From Flavobacterium sp. MK4S-17 (GTDB lineage: Bacteria; Bacteroidota; Bacteroidia; Flavobacteriales; Flavobacteriaceae), in the NCBI RefSeq assembly GCF_009848495.1, contig NZ_WWEP01000001.1, forward strand, positions 215,916-279,915: a stretch of 64,000 nucleotides of DNA, read 5' to 3'. Position numbers and translations under genes: made by a program. Shown here piece by piece: positions 33,747 through 43,319 of the stretch. Within the stretch, counting starts at the first letter, position 1. Every line of letters begins with the position of its first letter. Below the pieces are notes generated by a model that worked only from the letters and a program-made list of their open reading frames with translations, was not told where the DNA came from and did not search any database.

Positions 33747-35465
33747 ATGAAAATAAAAACAAAATTAAGGCTGGCCGTTGGTATACTTTTCTTTTTTATC
33801 GCCCTTTTATCCGCATTGGCTATAAGGCAGGTGCATTTACTCTCAAAAGACACAAAAAATATTTTGGAGGCTAATTATATTTCGCTGGACTATACAAGGA
33901 ATATGCATAAGCTGATAGATAAACCCTTAATAACCGCCGAAGACCTTGCGGAGTTTGAAAATTTACTAAAAAAACAAAATGCTAATATTACTGAGATTGG
34001 TGAACGGGAACTTACCGAAGAATTGCAAAACCATTTCAATGCATTAAAATCACAGCCTGATAATAATGTTTTTATTTCCAATTTAAGGAGAGATTTAAAT
34101 GATATAATGAAACTAAACATGGATGCTATCCTTAGAAAGAGTGATACGGCAGGGCAAACCGCAGATAACTCTATTTTATGGATTTCTGTGGCAAGTGCGT
34201 TTTGTTTTATAATGGGTTTTACTTTACTGGTTAACCTTCCCGGTTATATAGCCAACCCTATTAAAAACCTAACGGACAGTATAAAGCAGATAGCAGCAAA
34301 AAACTATTCACAGCGGCTTTACTTTAAAGGGCATGACGAGTTTTCATCATTAGCCGGGTCATTCAATACAATGGCTGAAAAGCTACAGGAGTACAGTGAC
34401 AGCAATATTGCTAAATTAATGATGGAAAAAAAGAGGATTGAAACGCTTATTAATAATCTTTTTGACCCGGTACTGGGGCTTGATGAAAAAAACAGGATAC
34501 TTTTTATAAATGAGCAGGCCTTAAAAATATCAGGGCTCAAAAGAGAGGATGCAATAGGCAGGCAGGCTGAAGAAGTTGCCGTAACGAATGACCTTATACG
34601 TTCACTGCTTCAGAAAATGGCAGTTAAGGAAAATAAGGACAACTCATTAAAAATTTATGCTGATAATAAAGAAAGCTATTTTGAAAAACAGTTAGTACCT
34701 ATCAGTATTGTACCCACCGGTGAGGAAAAACAAACAGAGATAGGCTCTTTTATTATTTTAAGGAATATTACTCCTTATAAAGAACTGGATTTTGCTAAAA
34801 CCAACTTTATTGCAACAGTATCCCACGAATTTAAAACGCCTATAGCCTCAATGAAAATGAGCCTTCAGCTATTGGATAACCAACAGACCGGGGATTTAAA
34901 CGAAGAACAAAAAAACTTGCTGGAAAGTATTAAGGATGATACCGACAGGCTTTTAAGGACAACCGGGGAACTGCTGAATATATCGCAGGTGGAAACCGGA
35001 AAAACCAAGTTAATAATGGAGGCTGCCGATGTTAACACCATAATTAATAATGCTATAGAAAACAACAGGAAACTGGCAGGGCAAAAATCTATTGTTATAA
35101 ATTTTGAAAGTAAAGACCATCCTTATATTTCTGTAGATAAAGAAAAAGCAACCTGGATAATTTCCAACCTTATTTCTAATGCTATACGGTATTCTTATGA
35201 TAATACCGAAATTGATATAAAAACCTTTATACTTGAAAATAAGCTAACAGTATCTGTTAAAGATAGTGGCATTGGAATAGACCCAAAATACCTGCCGCGC
35301 ATATTTGACAAGTATTTCAGGGTTCCGGGCACAGAAAAAGAAGGCACAGGGCTTGGGCTTGCCATAAGCAAAGAATTTATAGAAGCTATGGGAGGAACTA
35401 TAACCGTTTATAGCCATTTAGGTGAAGGAAGTGAGTTTTTAACTGCATTCCTTATCACGGAATAA
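33747..35465 (+). CDS. Membrane histidine kinase (KdpD partner)
   Basis: 572 aa. Two membrane helices (about residues 9-27 and 145-165) flank a short periplasmic helical domain; then HAMP (IANPIKNLTDSIKQIAAKNY), a PAS domain (INNLFDPVLGLDEKNRILFIN), HisKA with the phosphorylated His in ATVSHEFKTPIASMKM (about residue 360), and HATPase with N box NLISNAIRYS, DSGIGID and GTGLGLAISKEF. Probably receives the signal from the stand-alone KdpD part. No response regulator gene follows. Confidence 0.9.
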   Translation: MKIKTKLRLAVGILFFFIALLSALAIRQVHLLSKDTKNILEANYISLDYTRNMHKLIDKPLITAEDLAEFENLLKKQNANITEIGERELTEELQNHFNALKSQPDNNVFISNLRRDLNDIMKLNMDAILRKSDTAGQTADNSILWISVASAFCFIMGFTLLVNLPGYIANPIKNLTDSIKQIAAKNYSQRLYFKGHDEFSSLAGSFNTMAEKLQEYSDSNIAKLMMEKKRIETLINNLFDPVLGLDEKNRILFINEQALKISGLKREDAIGRQAEEVAVTNDLIRSLLQKMAVKENKDNSLKIYADNKESYFEKQLVPISIVPTGEEKQTEIGSFIILRNITPYKELDFAKTNFIATVSHEFKTPIASMKMSLQLLDNQQTGDLNEEQKNLLESIKDDTDRLLRTTGELLNISQVETGKTKLIMEAADVNTIINNAIENNRKLAGQKSIVINFESKDHPYISVDKEKATWIISNLISNAIRYSYDNTEIDIKTFILENKLTVSVKDSGIGIDPKYLPRIFDKYFRVPGTEKEGTGLGLAISKEFIEAMGGTITVYSHLGEGSEFLTAFLITE

Positions 35466-35478
35466 TAATTATAAAACT

Positions 35479-37443
35479 TTATTTTTTAAAATTAGCAATT
35501 CCTTCCTTTAACCACTGTTCATATTCCTCAATATCCGGAGTGTAGCCTACAGGCTCATTAAGGTTTTGCTCGTTTAAATCCATCAGTACGTAATATGGTT
35601 GTGCATTTGCCTTATATCTTGTTATCTGGAAATCACTCCATTTATTTCCTATGGTTTTTATTTTCTTTCCGGTAGTTTCAGATATGTATTGCTCATCTTC
35701 AGGCAATGTTTCTTTATAATCCACATACAAGGATATTAAAACCACATCATTTTTCAGGATTGAGAGAATCCTTTCATCTGACCATACATAGTCTTCCATT
35801 TTCCTGCAATTAACACAGGCATACCCTGTAAAGTCAAGTAAAACCGGTTTACCTATAGACTTAGCATAAGCAAGCCCAGTATCATAATCTTCAAAAGCAA
35901 CAATTCCATGCACTGCAAGTTTAGCCCCATCAGGCAGGGGCTGCCCATCAGTTAACGTTTTACCAGACCCACCAAAACCAAACGGTGATTCACTATAATT
36001 GGATGGGGGCGGAAAACCGCTTACCAGCTTTAAAGGCGCTCCCCATAAACCGGGTATAAGATAAATAGTAAATGATAATACTAAGAGCCCTAATGATAAT
36101 CTTCCTACCGATATTGATTGTAACGGGCTGTCATGCGGCAAGGTGATTTTACCAAAGAGATACAAAGCAAGCACTCCGAAAATAGCTATCCATATAGCAA
36201 GAAAAGTTTCCCTTTCCAAAATATGCAATTGCAATACAAGATCGGCATTTGAAAGAAATTTAAATGCAAGTGCAAGTTCCAGGAAGCCAAGAAAAACTTT
36301 TACAGTATTAAGCCACCCACCGGATTTAGGCAATGAATTAAGCCAGCCAGGAAACATAGCAAAAAGCATAAAAGGTAATGCAAGTGCCGATGAAAAGCCA
36401 AGCATGCCAACTATAGGTGCTATTCCACCTTTTGAGGCTGCTTCTACAAGCAGGGTACCCACAATGGGGCCTGTACATGAAAATGAAACAATAGCCAGTG
36501 CAAGCGCCATAAAAAGGATACCTATTATACCTCCCCTATCGGCTTGCCTGTCCACTTTATTTGCCCAGGAATTTGGCAGCATTATTTCAAAAGCTCCCAA
36601 AAACGAAAAAGCAAAAACTACCAGTAATACAAAAAATACAAGGTTAAATATTACGTTGGTAGATAATGCGTTGAGTGAGTCTGCACCAAAAACAGCAGTT
36701 ACCAGAGAACCTAAAATAACATATATTATTATAATGGAAATACCGTAAAAAATAGCATTACGTATCCCTGCAGCCCTTGTTTTGCTTTGTTTAGTAAAAA
36801 AGCTAACCGTCATAGGTATCATAGGGAATACACAAGGTGTAAGCAATGCTGCAAACCCTGAGAAAAATGCTATTATAAATATTGTAAAAAGCCCTTTTTG
36901 TTCATCTTTATTATCTGTTGGGGCTCTTTTTACTTCTGCTTTTTTTGTAACAGGCGCAGCAACTTCCTCAAAGTCACTAACTTCCTTTGATGTTAATGTT
37001 TTGGTGTCGAATTCAAAATATTTGTTTTGCTGTATGCATACCTCTTTGCATACCTGGTAATATAGTTCAACCTGTAATATTCCGACCTGCTGGCCAGTAA
37101 CCTTTACTTTTTGTTTTAATTCGGCTGTTTTACTGAAAAATGTTTCATCAACGCCAAAAATATCGTTAAAGGCTGTTTCTGTTTTACTTTCTTCCGCTTT
37201 CCCTACAGCTTCATATTTTCCTTTATTGTTATGTAATATAACGTCAAGCGGGAGTGCACCGCCTTCATTGGTAAATTGGGAATAAACATGCCATTCGTCT
37301 TCTATACTGCCATTAAAAGTCAGTATATATTCTTTATCTGATGTTTTTTCGATTTTTGAAGTCCATTTAACAGGATCAAGTATCTGCGCCTGAGAAGTAA
37401 AAAATACCAGGCATAGTAATAAAATATAATGCAGTTTTTTCAT
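35479..37443 (-). CDS. dsbD: DsbD-type thiol:disulfide interchange protein
   Basis: 654 aa. Signal peptide ending SQAQ; periplasmic N-terminal DsbD-alpha-like domain (VKVTGQQVGILQVELYYQVCKEVC, Cys pair); a CcdA-like membrane core with about eight helices (GFAALLTPCVFPMIPMTVSFF, SFSCTGPIVGTLLVEA); and a C-terminal thioredoxin domain with CVNC (DFTGYACVNCRKME). It passes electrons from cytoplasmic thioredoxin to the periplasm. Its ATG overlaps the tilS stop codon by one base (TAATG), so it is coupled to tilS and pabB. Confidence 0.92.
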   Translation of the reverse strand: MKKLHYILLLCLVFFTSQAQILDPVKWTSKIEKTSDKEYILTFNGSIEDEWHVYSQFTNEGGALPLDVILHNNKGKYEAVGKAEESKTETAFNDIFGVDETFFSKTAELKQKVKVTGQQVGILQVELYYQVCKEVCIQQNKYFEFDTKTLTSKEVSDFEEVAAPVTKKAEVKRAPTDNKDEQKGLFTIFIIAFFSGFAALLTPCVFPMIPMTVSFFTKQSKTRAAGIRNAIFYGISIIIIYVILGSLVTAVFGADSLNALSTNVIFNLVFFVLLVVFAFSFLGAFEIMLPNSWANKVDRQADRGGIIGILFMALALAIVSFSCTGPIVGTLLVEAASKGGIAPIVGMLGFSSALALPFMLFAMFPGWLNSLPKSGGWLNTVKVFLGFLELALAFKFLSNADLVLQLHILERETFLAIWIAIFGVLALYLFGKITLPHDSPLQSISVGRLSLGLLVLSFTIYLIPGLWGAPLKLVSGFPPPSNYSESPFGFGGSGKTLTDGQPLPDGAKLAVHGIVAFEDYDTGLAYAKSIGKPVLLDFTGYACVNCRKMEDYVWSDERILSILKNDVVLISLYVDYKETLPEDEQYISETTGKKIKTIGNKWSDFQITRYKANAQPYYVLMDLNEQNLNEPVGYTPDIEEYEQWLKEGIANFKK

Positions 37444-38753
37444 TACGGTAAAACTTCTATTTTTAATATTTGTGTTGTTTCTTCGGTTACTTTAAAACGT
37501 TCGTCGGCACGCCTGCCGATTATCCATATAATAGCTTCTGCTGAACAAAGCAGCCATATATCTTCCTTTTCAGGCAAGGACATTTTTTCATCCTTAAAAT
37601 ATTTGGAAACCTTTTTCTTCTGCCCTCCCATACCTATTGGGTAAAAATAATCTCCCTCCTGCCATTTCCTTACAAATAACGGAAATTTAATATGCTCATT
37701 GTCTACATAAACAGCAGTTTTAATCAAATCTTTAGGAAGGGTATCAACTTTATTTGCAGATAGCCTTATCGGGTAGTCCATAATTCCATCTTTATTCAGT
37801 ATATAAACCGCTGTATCATTTTCCTTTATAGGCTCAAGTATAAGCACATTCCTGTTTTTAATGAGCCTGTGGCTTCCGGAAACCACCTGTTTGCCTGATT
37901 GTGCCTCGGCAAGGCTATATACATCATCCCATGCGGTAAAGCCAAACGGATGCAGCCACTGGTACAAATAAGCCTTATAATTAGGCAACCTTTTAAACTG
38001 ACTGATATTAAAGTGCTTCTGCCCCTCCTTTTCTTCTACCACCTGTTTATATACTATTACAGATGCATCTTCTACCAAAGACTGTGCCTGTTGCAAATGG
38101 TTAATAGTATTTTTAAAGGAATCGGTAAAAGACGTATTAAGCTCTTTTAAAACAGGGATAACTGTATGCCGCAGTTTGTTACGCAGGTATTTATCAGTAG
38201 CATTACTGCTGTCCTCCCGCCAGTTTATATTATTCTGTTTGGCATAATCTTCAATCTCATGCCTTGTAAAAGGCAAAAGCGGACGTATAATATTTCCATT
38301 TTGCTGTGGTATTCCCGTTAAACCCTCCAACCCGGTACCACGTGTAAAATTTATAAGTAAAGTTTCAATGTTGTCATCAAGGTGGTGGGCGGTTAATAAA
38401 TATTTATAGCCAAAATCAGCCATTACTTCATTAAACCATATATAACGTAACTGCCTTGCCGCTACCTGAACTGAAAGTTTAGAATCGGAAGCAAAACGTA
38501 TTGTATCAAAAACTGTTACGTGAAATTTTAAAGTTTCTTTTTCAGTATATTCCTTTACAAATTTTTCATCGCCATCACTTTCCTCTCCCCTTAAATTAAA
38601 ATTGCAGTGTGCTATGGCAATATCATAATTAAGGGATTTAAGTAAATGGCACAAAACCATACTGTCAACACCACCGCTAACAGCTAACAGCAATGTACTG
38701 CCCTTTAAAAAAGGAAAATCTCTATCCAGATGCTCTTTTAATTGTAACTCCAT
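37443..38753 (-). CDS. tilS: tRNA(Ile)-lysidine synthase
   Basis: 436 aa PP-loop ATPase. The P-loop motif LLLAVSGGVDSMVLCHLL is at about residue 20, followed by AHCNFNLRGEESDGDEKF, LLTAHHLDDNIETLLINFTRGTGLEGLTGI, and C-terminal domains of the longer TilS type ending in the KVSKYFKDEKM…PEKEDIWLLC part. It modifies C34 of the minor tRNA-Ile to lysidine so that it reads AUA. Overlaps dsbD by one base; follows pabB by 35 bases. Confidence 0.94.
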   Translation of the reverse strand: MELQLKEHLDRDFPFLKGSTLLLAVSGGVDSMVLCHLLKSLNYDIAIAHCNFNLRGEESDGDEKFVKEYTEKETLKFHVTVFDTIRFASDSKLSVQVAARQLRYIWFNEVMADFGYKYLLTAHHLDDNIETLLINFTRGTGLEGLTGIPQQNGNIIRPLLPFTRHEIEDYAKQNNINWREDSSNATDKYLRNKLRHTVIPVLKELNTSFTDSFKNTINHLQQAQSLVEDASVIVYKQVVEEKEGQKHFNISQFKRLPNYKAYLYQWLHPFGFTAWDDVYSLAEAQSGKQVVSGSHRLIKNRNVLILEPIKENDTAVYILNKDGIMDYPIRLSANKVDTLPKDLIKTAVYVDNEHIKFPLFVRKWQEGDYFYPIGMGGQKKKVSKYFKDEKMSLPEKEDIWLLCSAEAIIWIIGRRADERFKVTEETTQILKIEVLP

Positions 38754-38788
38754 TAACTAAGGAAAACAGGACTGTAAAGTTACCCTTT

Positions 38789-40096
38789 TTATTGCAAATT
38801 GCCATTACCGGAAAGCACCTTAAACATGGCTGCCGCTTTAAGAAGGCATTCGTCATATTCCTGTTCCGGGCTGGCCTTGGCCGTAATGGCACTGCCTACC
38901 GAAAAAGACAGGTATTTTTTATCGCTGTTATATAAAATACTCCTGATTACTACATTAAAATCAAAATCGCCCTGCGGTGTAAAATACCCTATGGCACCGC
39001 TATAAAGGCCGCGTTTTGTTTCCTCCAGTTTTTCTATAATATGCATTGCCGATATTTTAGGCGCACCGGTCATGCTGCCCATAGGGAAAGCAGCTTTAAT
39101 TACATCTACAGGTGTGTGCCCTTCTGCTATTTGAGATACTACGGTAGAAATTAAATGGTGTACCTGTTTAAAGGTATAGGCTCCGCATAGCTCCTCTACG
39201 TCAACAGTGGCTTTAGCTGCAGTGCGCGACAGGTCATTACGCACCAGGTCGACAATCATTATATTTTCCGAACGCTCTTTTTCATTATGCTGTAATGTAT
39301 CCTTTATAATGCTGTCCTCTGTTTCATCTTTACTTCTTCTCGCCGTACCTTTTATAGGCTGTGATATTATTTTACCATCTTCTTTCCTTATATACCTTTC
39401 AGGCGAAGCACACATAAGGTAATGGTTATAATTTTTAAAATAAGCAGCAAAAGGAGGTTCGGAAATTTTGTTCAGGTCATTATATATATGCAAAGTATTT
39501 ATAGCAGCATTCTCTGCATAAAACTCCATGCAAAAGTTTGCTTCATAAATATCGCCCCTGTAAATATGCGAAAGCATCTGTCCTGCCTTATCCAAATAAT
39601 CATGTCTGGAAATTCGCTGTTTTATAGTAATATCACCTACAATGGTATCGTTATTTTCTTCTGTTTTATAATTAATTATTTCATTTAAATCATAATCCAT
39701 TTCATCCTCACAAACAGAAAGATATAAAATTTTTAAATTATTATTTTTAAGCAAAAACAATTTCTTAGGCTGAAAAAAATAAAGGTCGGGAAACTCAAGT
39801 CCGTCAAAATTTCTGGAAGTAAGTTTTTCAGTATCATTTTTCAGGTCATAGGATAGATAACCAAATATCCAGTCCCCGGTAATTTGCTGGTATGTATTTA
39901 AATCTTCAAAAGCATTATGGTAATCTGTCTTTATAGAAGTAAATGCATCCACTGCGAGTACAGCATCAAAAGAACTGTATTTTTGATTATAATAATTGCT
40001 GTCCAGGAAAACAATTTCCCTGTATTGCTGCGCCCAAGCTAAGAGGCGGCTTTTAATATCCTTATCATTAACAGTTATATTTACTGACTTTCGCAT
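38789..40096 (-). CDS. pabB: Aminodeoxychorismate synthase component I
   Basis: 435 aa from the ATG at 40096 (MRKSVNITVNDKD; the frame is open three codons further up from a TTG). Chorismate-binding domain motifs: SRHDYLDKAGQMLSHIYRGDIYEANFCMEF, SPERYIRKEDGKIISQPIKGTARRSKDE, ENIMIVDLVRNDLSRTA, GSMTGAPKISAMHIIEKLE and the end YFTPQGDFDFNV. It makes 4-amino-4-deoxychorismate for folate. The GSMTGAPK Lys marks PabB-type chemistry over anthranilate synthase in many annotations, but TrpE is related; absence of trp genes favours PabB. Confidence 0.86.
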   Translation of the reverse strand: MRKSVNITVNDKDIKSRLLAWAQQYREIVFLDSNYYNQKYSSFDAVLAVDAFTSIKTDYHNAFEDLNTYQQITGDWIFGYLSYDLKNDTEKLTSRNFDGLEFPDLYFFQPKKLFLLKNNNLKILYLSVCEDEMDYDLNEIINYKTEENNDTIVGDITIKQRISRHDYLDKAGQMLSHIYRGDIYEANFCMEFYAENAAINTLHIYNDLNKISEPPFAAYFKNYNHYLMCASPERYIRKEDGKIISQPIKGTARRSKDETEDSIIKDTLQHNEKERSENIMIVDLVRNDLSRTAAKATVDVEELCGAYTFKQVHHLISTVVSQIAEGHTPVDVIKAAFPMGSMTGAPKISAMHIIEKLEETKRGLYSGAIGYFTPQGDFDFNVVIRSILYNSDKKYLSFSVGSAITAKASPEQEYDECLLKAAAMFKVLSGNGNLQ

Positions 40097-40102
40097 ACAA
40101 AG

Positions 40103-40110
40103 CAAAATTA
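40103..40110 (-). promoter_or_regulatory. -7 box directly before pabB
   Basis: TAATTTTG on the minus strand, exact TAnnTTTG match, only six bases before the ATG at 40096, which points to a transcript with almost no leader. Confidence 0.45.
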
Positions 40111-40122
40111 TAAAAGAAGCAT

Positions 40123-40160
40123 AAAAAAACAGCCGGCTGTAAAGGCAGGCTGTTTTTTTT
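40123..40160 (-). terminator. Terminator after lpd
   Basis: AAAAAAACAGCC (40123-40134) / GGCTGTTTTTTT (40148-40159), loop of 13 bases. On the minus strand it follows the lpd stop codon at 40166 and separates lpd from pabB. Confidence 0.8.
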
Positions 40161-40165
40161 AGTTA

Positions 40166-41572
40166 TTACATGTGTAACGGCCTGTTGTCGGTAGCGACCA
40201 GTGCTGCTTCCTTAACCGCCTCGGCATAGGTTGGGTGTGCATGGCTCATTCTTGATATATCCTCAGCAGATGCTTTAAACTCCATAGCGGTAACCGCTTC
40301 GGCTATAAGGTCGGCAGTACGTGCACCAATCATGTGCACACCCAGCACCTCATCTGTTTTTGCATCAGCAAGTATCTTCACAAAACCGTCAGTATCCATA
40401 CTGGCGCGGGAACGGCCCAGTGCTTTAAAAGGAAAGCTGCCTGATTTATACTCAATACCGGCTTCTTTAAGCTGCTCCTCGGTTTTGCCTACAGCAGCTA
40501 CTTCCGGCCATGTATATACAACACCCGGAATAAGGTTATAATCAATATGCGGTTTTTGGCCGGCTATTGTTTCAGCTACAAACACACCTTCTTCTTCAGC
40601 TTTATGGGCAAGCATGGCACCACGCACCACATCACCAATAGCATAAATATTAGATACATTAGTCTGTAAATGCTCATTAACCTCTATCTGTCCCCTTTCA
40701 GTAACTTTTACACCTGCCTTATCAGCATTCAGCCCTTCAGTAAACGGGCGCCTGCCTACCGATACAAGTGCATAATCGCCTTCAAGTGTAATAGTTTCGC
40801 CTTTTGCATTGTCGGCTTCCACTTTAACGCCTTTGCCATTATTTTCTACAGACTTTACCTTGTGTGAAGTGTAAAATTTCATGCCCTGCTTTTTAAGTAC
40901 CTTTGTAAGCTCTTTAGATAAGGCCGCATCCATACCGGGAATAATCCTGTCAAGATACTCAACAACCGATACCTCAGCACCTAAACGCAGGTACACCTGC
41001 CCAAGCTCCAGCCCTATTACCCCACCGCCTATAACTATAAGGTGCTTAGGAACCTCTTTAAGCTTTAAAGCCTCTGTAGAAGTTATTACCCTTTCTTTAT
41101 CGATTTTAATAAAAGGCAGTGTAGATGGTTTTGAGCCTGTGGCTATAATAGTATATTTTGCCTCGATGGTTTCATCAGAACCGTCATTTTTAATAATTTT
41201 AATATGAGTTGCATCCTCAAAAGAGCCGGTACCTTCAAAAACAGTTATTTTGTTTTTACCCATAAGATATTTAATGCCGCTCACATTTTGCTCTACAACT
41301 CCCTGTTTGCGGGCTATCATCTGCTCAAAATTTACCTTAACCTCGCCGGGTATTTCAATACCGTGCTCTTTAAAATGGGTAATGGCATCATGATAATGGT
41401 GAGAAGAATCAAGCAGGGCCTTTGATGGAATACAGCCCACATTAAGGCAGGTACCACCAAGCGTAGGATATTTTTCTATAATGGCTGTATTAAAGCCTAA
41501 TTGTGCACTGCGTATGGCAGCTACATATCCTCCGGGGCCTGAACCTATAACGACAACGTCAAATGAACTCAT
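40166..41572 (-). CDS. lpd: Dihydrolipoyl dehydrogenase
   Basis: 468 aa from the ATG at 41572 (MSSFDVVVIGSGPGGYVAAI); the frame is open upstream to 41608. FAD loop GSGPGGY, the redox disulfide in GGTCLNVGCIPSKALL, NAD loop GGGVIGLELGQVY, and the C-terminal HAHPTYAEAVKEAAL with the catalytic His-Glu. E3 subunit of 2-oxoacid dehydrogenase and glycine-cleavage complexes. No E1 or E2 gene is adjacent, so it is a free-standing copy. Confidence 0.95.
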   Translation of the reverse strand: MSSFDVVVIGSGPGGYVAAIRSAQLGFNTAIIEKYPTLGGTCLNVGCIPSKALLDSSHHYHDAITHFKEHGIEIPGEVKVNFEQMIARKQGVVEQNVSGIKYLMGKNKITVFEGTGSFEDATHIKIIKNDGSDETIEAKYTIIATGSKPSTLPFIKIDKERVITSTEALKLKEVPKHLIVIGGGVIGLELGQVYLRLGAEVSVVEYLDRIIPGMDAALSKELTKVLKKQGMKFYTSHKVKSVENNGKGVKVEADNAKGETITLEGDYALVSVGRRPFTEGLNADKAGVKVTERGQIEVNEHLQTNVSNIYAIGDVVRGAMLAHKAEEEGVFVAETIAGQKPHIDYNLIPGVVYTWPEVAAVGKTEEQLKEAGIEYKSGSFPFKALGRSRASMDTDGFVKILADAKTDEVLGVHMIGARTADLIAEAVTAMEFKASAEDISRMSHAHPTYAEAVKEAALVATDNRPLHM

Positions 41573-41605
41573 ATTATAGTTTTTTGTGTGTTTAAATTTT
41601 GTAAG

Positions 41606-41613
41606 CAAATTTA
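41606..41613 (-). promoter_or_regulatory. -7 box for lpd
   Basis: TAAATTTG on the minus strand, exact TAnnTTTG match, 33 bases before the ATG at 41572. Confidence 0.5.
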
Positions 41614-41641
41614 GGCAATATCATTTATATCGGGCTAAATA

Positions 41642-41668
41642 AAAAAGAGGAATTTAATTCCTCTTTTT
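41642..41668 (-). terminator. Terminator after the carboxylesterase gene
   Basis: AAAAAGAGGAATT (41642-41654) / AATTCCTCTTTTT (41656-41668), near-perfect hairpin with T run on the minus strand; the stop of the upstream gene is at 41676. Confidence 0.8.
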
Positions 41669-41675
41669 GCAGTTA

Positions 41676-43283
41676 TTACTTTTCTGTATAAATTTTATCC
41701 AGGAATTTATACCGTTCTGTATTTTGCTCTGCCCGTTCACGGCTGGTGGCATTAATATCCATTAGTATCAGCTCGCTGTCAGTCCTCACTACCGGCCAGC
41801 CATACTGCCCCTCACCGTTAGGATTGCCGGTTTTAATAAAATTGGCAAAATAGTTCAGCATATTTTCAGAAGCCTTGTAATCATCCTTATCCCACTCATA
41901 AACTTTATTAGTGCTCAAATTACCAAAGGCATATTCAATATCCGAGGCATGAGCTGCGCCTTTTACCGGTTTCGGCATTACAGGCTCCTCTGTTTTACCT
42001 CCTTTAATTATACCGCCTGCAAGCCCTGCCTTGGCATCGCCCAGTTCGGGTTTCATATCCGGCCTTGGTTTAGAGAAGCAGTAAACATACACAGGATGTT
42101 TTGCCTGTGCGTGCAGCAGTGCCCATTTCCTTGTGCCATATACCATAAACCTATCGCTTACCAGTTCTGTTGCTGACTGTATAACTTCTTCTTCCGTATT
42201 TCCGGGATAAAACTTTAATATTTCATCGGCATTGCTGCCGAAATTTTCTTCCACCAAATGCCTGTAATTTTCAGGGCTTGGATATTGGCCCTGCATAAAT
42301 GCTGTATATGGCAGCTCAGTAGATGTCCATCCTGTTAAAAGCGGTACTTCGGCCTGGCTCCCCTCTTTAAAGGTTTCTACTGGCGTGTTTTGTAAAAAAT
42401 ATCCATCAATAGTTGCCCTTGCCCTGCCCCAAAGGGTATCGATTTCCAATAACTTTTCAGCAGGTAGTTCCCTTAGCTTTTTAAATGAGTTAATCTGTGA
42501 TTTTTCCATAAAAATTACCCCGTTATTTTCAGCCTCATTAATAGGGATGGCTTCATAGGTCGGCTTAATCATAGCACCGCTTTGCCCTATTGCACCTGTA
42601 ATGAGTTTTTTTGAAAGCGGTGAAGCCATGTGTGCTGAAACAGAGATAGAGCCTGCCGACTCACCCCCTATTGTTATTTTATCAGGATTACCGCCAAATG
42701 CAGCTATATTGTTTTTTACCCACACTAGGGCTGCATGCTGGTCCAGCATACCATAATTTCCCGAAGATGAATTGGGCGACTCTTTTGTAAGTTCTGGGTG
42801 CGAAAAGAACCCGAATATTCCTAGCCTGTAATTTACTGTTACCACAACTATTCCCTTTTTTGCAAGGTTTTCCCCGTCATAGCGGTATTCAGAACCATCT
42901 CCGGCTATAAAGCCCCCGCCATAAAAATAAACCAGTACCGGCAGCTTTTCGTCAGCATTCTTTGCAGGTGTCCATACATTAAGGTACAGGCAGTCCTCAC
43001 TCATACTCGGCGACCTGAAATTCATATCTCCAAAAACCCTTTTCTGCATAGGTGAATTTCCAAAAGCGGTAGCTTTATACACCTTTTTCCATTTGGCAGG
43101 GGGCTGTGGCTCCTTCCACCTTAAATTGCCTACCGGCGGTTGTGCAAAGGGCACGCCTTTGTAAACATTTACCCCAGAAGTTTCTGTTACACCTTCCAGC
43201 ATACCCTGAGCAATTTTAACCTGCGGGGCTTTTTGCGCCATTGCTGTTAGGGCTAACAGCAGTAATAAATATGATTTTTTCAT
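41676..43283 (-). CDS. Exported type-B carboxylesterase/lipase
   Basis: 535 aa, the size of the carboxylesterase type-B family. Short signal peptide (MKKSYLLLLLALTAMAQ); GVPFAQPPVGNLRW, the disulfide loop SEDCLYLNVWTP, oxyanion GGGFIAGDG, nucleophile in GGESAGSISV (about residue 207), DQHAALVWVKNNI, and the late His in AAHASDIEYAFGN. Hydrolyses carboxylic esters in the periplasm or outside; the true substrate is unknown. Monocistronic with its own -7 box and terminator. Confidence 0.9.
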   Translation of the reverse strand: MKKSYLLLLLALTAMAQKAPQVKIAQGMLEGVTETSGVNVYKGVPFAQPPVGNLRWKEPQPPAKWKKVYKATAFGNSPMQKRVFGDMNFRSPSMSEDCLYLNVWTPAKNADEKLPVLVYFYGGGFIAGDGSEYRYDGENLAKKGIVVVTVNYRLGIFGFFSHPELTKESPNSSSGNYGMLDQHAALVWVKNNIAAFGGNPDKITIGGESAGSISVSAHMASPLSKKLITGAIGQSGAMIKPTYEAIPINEAENNGVIFMEKSQINSFKKLRELPAEKLLEIDTLWGRARATIDGYFLQNTPVETFKEGSQAEVPLLTGWTSTELPYTAFMQGQYPSPENYRHLVEENFGSNADEILKFYPGNTEEEVIQSATELVSDRFMVYGTRKWALLHAQAKHPVYVYCFSKPRPDMKPELGDAKAGLAGGIIKGGKTEEPVMPKPVKGAAHASDIEYAFGNLSTNKVYEWDKDDYKASENMLNYFANFIKTGNPNGEGQYGWPVVRTDSELILMDINATSRERAEQNTERYKFLDKIYTEK

Positions 43284-43301
43284 TTATAGTAGTATTTTGC
43301 C

Positions 43302-43309
43302 CAAATATA
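43302..43309 (-). promoter_or_regulatory. -7 box for the carboxylesterase gene
   Basis: TATATTTG on the minus strand, exact TAnnTTTG match, 18 bases before the ATG at 43283; it lies just after the stop of the Lrp gene. Confidence 0.5.
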
Positions 43310-43319
43310 CAATTATGGC

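Noticed and set aside
36143..36748. Plus-strand open frame of 201 aa across dsbD
   Set aside because: Shadow of the dsbD membrane core; no recognisable protein features.
39207..39422. Small plus-strand frames inside pabB
   Set aside because: Antisense to a well-supported gene, no start context.
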